From contig NW_019775753.1 of NCBI RefSeq assembly GCF_001039355.2, positions 183,920 through 218,074 of the forward strand: a stretch of DNA of 34,155 nt. The letters run 5' to 3'. The notes below the pieces were generated by a model that saw nothing but the letters and a program-made list of their open reading frames with translations, ran no database searches and was not told the origin of the DNA. How positions within the stretch are numbered: position 1 is the stretch's first letter; every line of letters begins with the position of its first letter. Source of the DNA: Lingula anatina (taxonomy: Eukaryota; Brachiopoda; Lingulata; Lingulida; Lingulidae). Below, piece by piece: positions 28,203 through 34,155 of the stretch. A program made the position numbers and the translations under genes.

Positions 28203-28720
28203 TTTATTATTACGAGAGAAGAATATCTGTGAAAGTACATGCACAATTAACATTCATAAGAGTTCTTTAAATGAATTACTGATCATTCAAACACACAGGA
28301 ATGATATGTTATATAAAACTTTTTCAATCCCTCTCGTCGGTTTTACATTTACTACTTCTCCACATCATGCTGTCTTAAACTGTATCTGGTCATTTTGCAT
28401 ATAAACTTTCCAGTGACATTAAATGCACTAAAATGTTCTTCAGAAAAAATTGAAAGTTTAAAAGCCCTCTCCAACGTCTTTAATATGGCATTTTAAGGGT
28501 CTACCTCAAGACTTCTGACGATGCTCTCCGTGGTGTGGTGGTATTTAATATTCTGCAGTTCTTCACCAATCGACAGACCTACGGTCCGTATGGCGTGGAC
28601 AGACCCAATGAGCAGCTAAATGTGGTGGAATTTGAAGCCAGCCGACCTCTCCACCACGTATCTGGAGTACAAGGCACACAGCTCTTAAAAGGACTTGCGT
28701 TTCATGTAGAAAAATGTTAG
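26145..28720 (+). CDS. secreted PAN/apple plus jacalin-like lectin protein
   Basis: A four-exon gene for a secreted carbohydrate-binding protein; the ligand is unknown. Exons: 26145-26442, 26645-26780, a partial one ending at 28161 (cut at the N at 28109), and 28498-28720 with TAG. The start at 26145 has A at -3 and G at +4, better than the ATG at 26115, and begins a signal peptide (MACCWALKPLGATFLFILSS). Exon 1 then encodes a PAN/apple domain with cysteine pattern ECADLC, VIC, TCEIY. Exons 2-4 encode a jacalin fold: FGPYGEVTEG, KITGFRVRHGSLIDG, then ETIKYFAQDEYIIK, VYLKTSDD, LQFFTNRQTYGPYG and LLKGLAFHVEKC. Junction phases (1, 2, 2) agree. About 20-25 residues of the middle of the jacalin domain (the usual HGGxGG area) are not visible, apparently lost in the gap. 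Visible length is about 235 residues. Confidence 0.88.
26561..26642. repeat. (TATTA)16 microsatellite abutting exon 2 acceptor
   Basis: Sixteen perfect TATTA units fill the last 80 bases of lectin intron 1, ending two bases before the acceptor AG. There is no other polypyrimidine tract. Confidence 0.97.
26645..26780 (+). CDS. lectin gene exon 2: first part of jacalin domain
   Basis: Acceptor TATAAG|TG; encodes VPAPCDVIFGPYGEVTEGDS, QYNDAAIARAGKITGFRVRH, GSLIDG; donor GG|GTAAGG. GPYG near the start and KITGFRVRHGSLIDG are typical of the first jacalin strand set. Confidence 0.88.
26806..26965. repeat. fold-back dispersed element, second copy
   Basis: Related to 18535-18760 (TTGCATTCAG, GTGGCGTATATGTCTGACAC, then GTGTGCCAGACA inverted). 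It lies in lectin intron 2. Confidence 0.6.
26994..27893. mobile_element. 900-bp Harbinger-like non-autonomous transposon
   Basis: Ends AGCCTCGGTCACAACCAG and, inverted, GCCTCGGTCACAACCGGC form 15-bp matching termini. They resemble the AGCCTAGGTCCCAAC ends of the two short MITEs in this window. The right flank is TTA and the left TAT, so a 3-bp target duplication is possible but imperfect. Several short overlapping frames (27023-27901) resemble no transposase. It lies inside lectin intron 2. Confidence 0.75.
28109..28109. other. single N inside lectin exon 3
   Basis: To the right is coding sequence in phase with the neighbours; to the left is A-rich intron-like sequence with no acceptor in place. 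It is probably a compressed gap that removed the acceptor and the first part of exon 3. Confidence 0.65.
28110..28161 (+). CDS. lectin gene exon 3 (5' end missing)
   Basis: Sixteen codons TGRETIKYFAQDEYII plus AA, donor AA|GTGCGT. DEYI matches the conserved EYI turn of jacalin domains, and AA|G joins exon 4 to give KVYLKTSDD. The exon is too short to appear as a free open frame. Its true start is not in the sequence. Confidence 0.75.
28167..28202. repeat. (ATA)n microsatellite next to exon 3 donor
   Basis: A dozen ATA units that begin five or six bases after the exon 3 splice donor. Confidence 0.95.
28498..28720 (+). CDS. lectin gene exon 4: end of jacalin domain
   Basis: Acceptor TTTTAAG|G; encodes VYLKTSDDALRGVVVFNILQ, FFTNRQTYGPYGVDRP, then HHVSGVQGTQLLKGLAFHVE, KC and TAG. 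FFTNR.TYGPYG and a terminal L.GLAFH strand are clear jacalin marks. Confidence 0.92.
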
Positions 28721-30042
28721 TCTATAACTGGGCTTGGACCTAAATAGGTCCAAGAACTGGATCAAACTCGGGTGATTTCGTGCCTCAGCGTACGTAGATA
28801 GATTACGGAGTTGACCGAAGATTCTAAAATATTGAGCGGATCTGTCCTAGATTGCGGTAGATGTGACAAGTGGTCCTCCGATGATGTTAAAGAAAGCACC
28901 GTAAAAAGACAAAGTTGTGTCCACTTTCAAAATAGTGGGTGGTGGCCATCTTGAGTTTGAGTCAGAAAATGGCCGCCAATTATTTCCATAATGTCAAAAA
29001 AGGGTTCCTTTCCATAAATTAGTCAGGTGTGATAATTAACACATGTTTTAGAGGCGAAAATACTGATGAAAATATCAAATATTATATTTTGGTACCTTAT
29101 TTGAAAAATTCATAGGAATTCATGAATCAATAAAGATTGTCTTTAAACAATTGCCCAAGGAAGATTCATGCAAAGTAAATCATTTGTACTACAAAGTACA
29201 GCGATTGTCCTTTTTTTTTGTCCTTAAGAAGGCTGCTACATCTTTCACTTTCTTTTTTTCCAAACTCCTGAAATCTTATGTGTTAGGCGGTGCGTGGTAT
29301 TTGTCCTTATGCATATCCTTAGTCTTTGAATTGTTGTTTATTTGTAGATAGAGATGGTGGTTGTGAAATATATGAGTTTGCAAGAAATTCCAAGCCCATT
29401 ATTGAATTTATTGTCGTTTAACGAGTCAACGTAAATGCGTTAGAGAAGCCAGTCAGGTGTGAAATGAGTCCATAGGGCGGGGAGTTTGAGATGCACAGAT
29501 TGCACATTGAGCAATAGTATTAAAGGATTTGTTAGATGAGCAGTTTTCATTGGAGACTGATTCAGCCTTTTGTGTCGGACCGAAGTAAATTGCAAACATG
29601 TGACAAAAGAATATCTTAGATAGTATCTTAAATCATATCTTAAATAGTATCGATAACATTCGAATAGATTTTTAGCCGGTCCGAAAAGTAATGTACATCA
29701 GAGAAGCTACAAAAGGAACCAGTTGTGATAAGTCGGTGTATAAAAGGGTATTGGTCCCCAAGGCTCTCTTCCAGGGTTGTGTTTTCAATCTCCTCGAAAA
29801 GGAATTTGTGGTTTTGATGCTTGCGACAAGAACCATTTCTCTCAAAATATGGAAAGCTCGCTCCTTGTCATGTTGTAAAACTGAACTTTGCTGCCTTTTA
29901 TACTGTGCAATGCAAATTAAATACCCAGTGTTTTGATAAAGATAAGACCCAACCAAGAGTTGGAAACACACTTTTAAGTTAATATGATGATATAAATAGT
30001 AGTGGATACATGTAGACACACATGATAAAATAAAGAGGTAAA
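28721..30042. other. 3' flank of the lectin gene
   Basis: Non-coding. AATAAA at 29129-29134 is the best poly(A) signal, about 410 bases after the stop. A GGTGGCCATCTTGAG/ATGGCCGCC stretch (28940-28985) looks repetitive. The open frame at 29672-30079 (minus) has two hydrophobic stretches but no family resemblance and reaches into a dispersed element, so I do not call it. Confidence 0.6.
29129..29134 (+). promoter_or_regulatory. candidate poly(A) signal of the lectin gene
   Basis: AATAAA about 410 bases after the TAG stop, the first canonical signal on the plus strand after the gene. Confidence 0.45.
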
Positions 30043-30162
30043 CTAGAAAAGCATTCCGAGAGCGCAGACCTCCTGCCAAGGCAGCAATTTTTGGTTATTA
30101 TTAATTATTGATTAATAATTGATCCGGATCACCACCAAAAACTTAACATCAGTTTCTTGGCC
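30043..30162. mobile_element. dispersed CCTCCGCCAAGG-type element, truncated copy
   Basis: Starts CTAGAAAAGCATTCCGAGAG and GACCTCCTGCCAAGG, follows the other copies to TTTCTTGGCC, then switches into block B of the segmental duplication. The second half is missing. Confidence 0.8.
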
Positions 30163-30523
30163 CTCCTTTAAAGGGAACAGTATGAATGAATAGATGGAAG
30201 TTGATACACCCGGTTTCATAAATCTGTACCAGGGTCGCAGGTAATTTTTTACGTGATATTCACAGATATGTCGATCTCTAGCTAATTCATGACACGATTT
30301 TCTGCTGTGAAGAAAAAAGCAAAAACTTAATCTGATAGAGTGTATGGGTTCATCTGCGTATAAAATACAGAATAAACAAAGAATAAGACTACCAAGCCAT
30401 AAAAGAGCTAAAAAATGGCACCTAGAAAGATCCCCGAATCGAGGGTCCACCCACACGTTTCTATGTGTAAAATTGTATGTATAGGCCAAATATACCTTTC
30501 TCAGTGCATATGCGTCAACTTAC

Positions 30524-30750
30524 CTATGGGCAGGTGTGTACTCCATAAACGTGATGGCCATATACTGCAGAGCAGCGAACGTATTGCACAGGCCACAGAG
30601 TGGCAAAACACGGTGCTGAAAGCAGCCAAAACTCCCCAGGTGGTCGAAAATGTCGACTTGGTGAGCCTGCTTCTTTGCACAGTCACTGTCCTTCTTCATC
30701 ATGGTTGCCTTGGCTTCACAATCATCAGTGCTGCTACTGGCACCTTCCAT
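30524..30750 (-). CDS. second copy of SLC22 exon 1 (orphan or alternative first exon)
   Basis: Same 227-base length, same start (context CAACATGG), same AG|G split and the same donor GTAAGT as the exon at 22033. Five residues differ: D2E, D32V, Q37H, F52C and C53G, the last two in the first helix. There is no stop or frameshift. On the minus strand the next sequences are the lectin gene (antisense) and then block A; exons 2-9 are not repeated. It could be an orphan duplicate, or an upstream alternative first exon splicing to exon 2 at 16668, which its phase would allow, across an intron of about 13.9 kb that contains the lectin gene. Confidence 0.85.
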
Positions 30751-31688
30751 GTTGGCACGATTATCGATAGAACTGCGTCTAGGTCACGTCGACTTATACA
30801 TCTACTCTGTTGATCTGCTTCAACAATAAAGCTGCCTGCGATAAACGTACGTCCTTAAAAACGAGGCCAATCCTAGACAAGGTACCAATGATCAGAACGA
30901 AGCTGATATATTGAAAGAGTGCCACTTTTCTGCGTTTGTTATGCATGTCATTCGAAATCGTCTATAAAGGTGTCACTCGATATTGTTCAAAACCATTTCT
31001 ATTTTCGCGAGTGTAATTTCTGTTTGTAGATGTTTTTTTAAGTAAAAATTAGGCCGTCAGTAAAAAGCATAACTCTTTGTCCTCTCGGAACAATTTATAC
31101 CTTTTAAAAAATTAAAAAGCCTTATAATGTCGGTAATTAAGCTAATTTGACCTTGGCGTCTTTGAAGGGCTTGCCTTAGTTTTGTACCAGTACTCACTCA
31201 CGCTCTTCTAACTTTCCTAAGGCACATGAGAGTAGTAGTAGTCAATACCCAGTATGACTGCTCCTATTGGCTGACCGACTCACCAAATTGATAGGAAAAA
31301 AGAGTTCCAGTCCAAATATTCGGATCGTGACATGTTGACAAGGTATATGACGTTAACGGACCCGAAGTAATTACATTGTGACATTTGGAGTTCATAACTC
31401 GCAAAAATGAAATAAAATTTCTCAAAGTATTTTCGGGTCAGACCTTATGGATTGAGACCGATGGCAATGCATGACGTCATGCAAAACGAGAATACAGCGA
31501 GAATGTGCTCAGAAATTATTCATGGATAAATTCTGACAATTGGTGATGCAGAGCACTCACTGCTTTTAGTCTGCCGTCATTTTTTATTCTACTCTACCCC
31601 AAATTCCTTAATATCTCGCTTGATTTTACGCTATTTCGCAAGACTTCGGTTTATGTTGTATGATACTCATTCAAGACACGCAATTACG

Positions 31689-31713
31689 AAGGAAGGGTTC
31701 ATTGTAAAATGTC

Positions 31714-31765
<52 letters not shown>

Positions 31766-31938
31766 CAGAAAAAGAACCACCCTTTGAAACTGCTGGCTAC
31801 CGGCCCGATTACCCTGTTCAAATCACGTCATTTTTCGCCTTTAATATCTTTTCCTATTTGTTTTAATATTCCACAGTTGCAGCGGCGGATTTAGGGGGTG
31901 CCAGGAGGGTCCTGATCCCTCCATTGACTTCATTAATA
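31689..31938. mobile_element. insert with 51-T tract in block B
   Basis: Replaces about 25 bases of block A (between CAATTACG and AATTTAGTTCAAC). It has a pure T run at 31715-31765 and, near its right end, GCGGCGGATTTAGGGGGTGC, which resembles the hAT-like end at 2255. It could be a composite of a reverse-strand poly(A) retroinsert and a MITE end. Confidence 0.6.
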
Positions 31939-32468
31939 ATTTAGTTCAACTTTTTGACGTTACGTGTTTCTCTACCTGCTTGTTTATACAATGCATAAAG
32001 GGCACTTGAAGCCGAGTTTTTAACCGACGTAAATAAATAATCTTTTTAAGCATGTGATTCACTAAATTGTGATGCTTCAATAACTTATTTGAGGATAGTA
32101 TAATTAAAGAATTCATCTGCGCTTATGAAAAATGTGCGGTCTTGTGGGGTATTTTTTCCACAGAGGAGTGAAAATAAACCCCGCCACATTGAACCAACAA
32201 TCTTTTGACTTCTTCGTTTTTTCTTCTTTTTTTAACACCGAGTTCCACTCGAGTTGGCGTGGCTGGTAACGTCAAGGCAAGAATTTCGCTGCATTCTTTA
32301 TATATGTCATCTTGACCTTAAAAACCTATATGCCATGCACAGCTCGTGTTCCCATTTTTTGCTTGTCATGCCCCGAGGTGGCATTGCTGTGAAATAGAGC
32401 GTCAAAGGGTGGCAATACCAGGCTCGCGTCGTACATCATATTCACTAGCATAGGGCTCGCTAAGAAAA

Positions 32469-32617
32469 GCGGACTAACAGATCCGCGGATCAAATATGGC
32501 GACCTGCTAAAAGATAGCCGCTGAGTTTCCTATTAGACACTTAGGATTCCCCGCGGGGAATGCACCACAAGCACTCAAATGGATCGACCACATTTGATCC
32601 GCGGATTTGTCAGCCAG
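32469..32617. mobile_element. MITE with GATCCGCGGAT ends, complete copy
   Basis: GCGGACTAACAGATCCGCGG at the left and its inverted relative CCGCGGATTTGTCAGCCAGC at the right, with ATTCCCCGCGGGGAAT inside. It spans the right boundary of block B. Confidence 0.8.
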
Positions 32618-32637
32618 CTGTTCTAAATGCACCCATA

Positions 32638-32638
32638 N
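32638..32638. other. single N before the 250-bp repeat
   Basis: Lies between the MITE end and the first 250-bp repeat unit; another possible compressed gap. Confidence 0.5.
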
Positions 32639-32639
32639 G

Positions 32640-33600
32640 CGCTCTAAGTGGAGACCATTGTACGCTTTATTTGTTCTGTATGATCATGTAAGTGAGTGAT
32701 GCTTTCTGTTATTCCCGACAATCGGCATAATAACATATATTGTGACTGTGGTAAAAGTGGTATGTTAGTAATATGTAGAATCCGGTGTGACTTGTATACG
32801 ATAATAAGCTGGTTTGTTTGTTTATATGTTACGATATATGTTAATCAGTCCGTGTTATGTGTAGTAACTTGTTATGTGTACCCGAGTTCACAGCTAAGTG
32901 GAGACTATTGTTCGCTTATTTGTTCTGTATGATCATGTAAGTGAGTGATGCTTTCTGCTATTCCCGACAATCGGCATAATAACATATATTGTGACTGTGG
33001 TATAAATGGTACGTTAGTAATATGTAGAATCCGGTGTGACTTACAGGGCCGTAGCCTCCGGGGGGGCAGGGGGGGCAGTTGCCCCCCCTGGGATTTGAGG
33101 TGCAAAAAATAATCGCAAAGGTAAAAAAAAATTGCAAAGATGGTATCAATTCTGTACGTGAGAAAATGCACTCATGGCCACTAGACAATCATTCAACAAT
33201 CTGTTTACAAAGGTGTACTGTTTTTAGCCAACTCACTTCATGCCAAAAAGCTCACCCTCCCTTAGTGAGCTATCCCCCAGGCCAATTGGCGTGTTGTGTT
33301 GAAAAAATGACTGTACTTATGGCAAAATGAACACACAATTTCTGATTTCTGATTGAGCAATAAATAACAGTTAAAGTGCACCAGAATGCAGTATTATACA
33401 TACAGTTTTTAAAAATTTTCCACACCGTGGGAGGGGGACACCCCCTACCAAACCCTCGCCCCCTCGTGTCCGCTTTTGCTCAGGCTACGGCCCTGACTTA
33501 TATATGATAATAAGCTAGTCTGTTTGTTTATATGTGACGATGTTAATCAGTTTGTGTTATGTGTATATTGTATACTGTTACTTCTGTTATTTTGTGCAAC
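32640..33600. repeat. two-copy ~250-bp tandem repeat
   Basis: Unit 1 (about 32645-32890) and unit 2 (from about 32894) share CTAAGTGGAGA, TTCTGTATGATCATGTAAGT, GACAATCGGCATAATAACAT and GTAGAATCCGGTGTGACTT. Unit 2 is interrupted at 33044-33495 by a transposon and then resumes with ATGATAATAAGCTAG. Confidence 0.92.
33044..33495. mobile_element. 452-bp TIR transposon with 5-bp target duplication
   Basis: Ends CAGGGCCGTAGCCT and AGGCTACGGCCCTG are perfect 14-bp inverted repeats. ACTTA is duplicated on both sides (33039-33043 and 33496-33500). The neighbouring repeat unit has the uninterrupted site GTGTGACTTGTATACGATAA at about 32787. The inside is G/C-run-rich near both ends (GGGGGGGCAG, TTGCCCCCCC). 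The open frames across it are not transposase-like. A CAGGG start suggests a hAT-like origin, but a 5-bp duplication is not the usual 8, so the superfamily is open. Confidence 0.93.
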
Positions 33601-33738
33601 GTATTCTGTCACTCCCTTGCGCTGTTAATGTCCAATGAGACTACTGTATGCTAGTTTGTGTCTGTTGCATATATGTTGTAATATGTGTTTAGTGTGAAAT
33701 GTATGTTTTGTTTTGTGATGTCAATAAAAAAAAAAAAG
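33600..33738 (+). other. GT-rich stretch ending in AATAAA and poly(A)
   Basis: T/G-rich sequence ending GATGTCAATAAA and a 15-base A run to 33737. This is the layout of a transcript 3' end copied into DNA, perhaps the tail of a retroposon. No coding sequence before it is recognised. Confidence 0.5.
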
Positions 33739-33800
33739 AATCCCCTCGGAGATGCGTCGATCCTGCTAGTTCAATCTAGGTATGGTAATGGGGTCCAAGT
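33739..33800 (-). repeat. dispersed repeat fragment
   Basis: AGAATCCCCTCGGAGATG and following bases match the reverse complement of about 18575-18632. From 33800 to 34155 I see no gene, and only a final G run at 34151-34155. Confidence 0.7.
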
Positions 33801-34155
33801 ACTGAGCTTTAAAATTGCGTCCGTCTCACTACATTTGGAAGTGAATGGGCTACGCGGTCACGTGTCGTGATGCCGTCTCACAGGAGAGAGAGCGAGCGGT
33901 TGAAGCTATCAAAATGAGCTGCCATAATCTACTTGTCGGGAGAATTTCTAAACTCTCTATATCAATCCTTGTCTGTTCACTTTCCTTAAACGCACGCGTT
34001 AAATTCCCCTTCAAGCAATTTTTCCTGTCTATTCAATTCCTAATCACATAATCTTAATCAATTTTAAACACAACCACGCTTAAGCCTACCACTTTGAGAT
34101 CACACAGTCGGATAACTTAAACACATTTTGCTTATTCGATATTCCGTTGGGGGGG

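Larger units (their letters stand above)
30157..32609. repeat. segmental duplication, block B
   Basis: Direct copy of 21445-23949, including SLC22 exon 1 and about 1.8 kb upstream of it. By eye the exon differs at 8 of 227 bases; the upstream flank is more diverged and has indels. The left edge lies in a CCTCCGCCAAGG element and the right edge in a MITE. Confidence 0.92.

Noticed and set aside
29672-30079. 135-residue minus-strand frame with possible membrane stretches.
   Set aside because: It runs into the truncated CCTCCGCCAAGG element and shows no family motif. I cannot support it as a gene.
28721-30523. Exons 2-9 of a second SLC22 gene downstream of the exon 1 copy.
   Set aside because: None of the diagnostic motifs (CNSWVYD, DRxGR, PESxRW, NTGNLGG, ELYPT) is found on the minus strand in this stretch.

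Overview
This is a window of animal nuclear DNA. Its genes are split by GT-AG introns, it carries complete Pol III tRNA genes, and it is rich in microsatellites and short non-autonomous DNA transposons. The protein content is an SLC22-type organic ion transporter and a secreted PAN/apple plus jacalin-lectin protein. Together with several dispersed elements of a kind I associate with marine invertebrates, this suggests a marine invertebrate, perhaps a deuterostome such as a hemichordate, echinoderm or cephalochordate. The species is inference and is not shown by the sequence.

Region 1 (about 1-11,600) is a decaying tandem array built around tRNA-Gln. Five copies have complete cloverleaves (479, 2949, 3642, 5130, 5558). 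One of these reads CAA (anticodon UUG) and four carry CUG, and one CUG copy has an altered box A. Four more are broken (4427, 6136, 7836, 10239), and there is one 5' fragment (9276). Flanks on both sides are shared between units, so the array grew by segmental duplication, not by SINE insertion. Its right half is a 2.5 kb tandem duplication that carries two copies of the last exon of the SLC22 gene (8991-9272 and 11632-11922).

Region 2 (11,632-22,033, minus strand) is a complete nine-exon SLC22 transporter gene. All splice sites are GT-AG, the phases agree across every junction, and the predicted protein is 604 residues. Intron 1 is 5.1 kb and holds several mobile elements.

Region 3 (21,445-32,609) holds two direct copies of a 2.5 kb block, each containing SLC22 exon 1 (22033-21807 and 30750-30524). 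Between them on the plus strand lies the PAN/jacalin gene (26,145-28,720). The second exon 1 has an open frame and an intact donor but no exons 2-9 before the lectin gene. It is either an orphan or an alternative first exon whose intron would span the lectin gene.

Region 4 (32,610-34,155) has a roughly 250 bp repeat in two copies. One is split by a 452 bp terminal-inverted-repeat transposon and the other preserves the empty site. An AATAAA/poly(A) tail and a dispersed repeat follow.

Four single Ns (9275, 25989, 28109, 32638) occur. Two of them sit exactly where a coding exon is cut, so they look like compressed assembly gaps. The transporter and the lectin are not functionally linked by anything visible here; their interleaving looks like a product of duplication.
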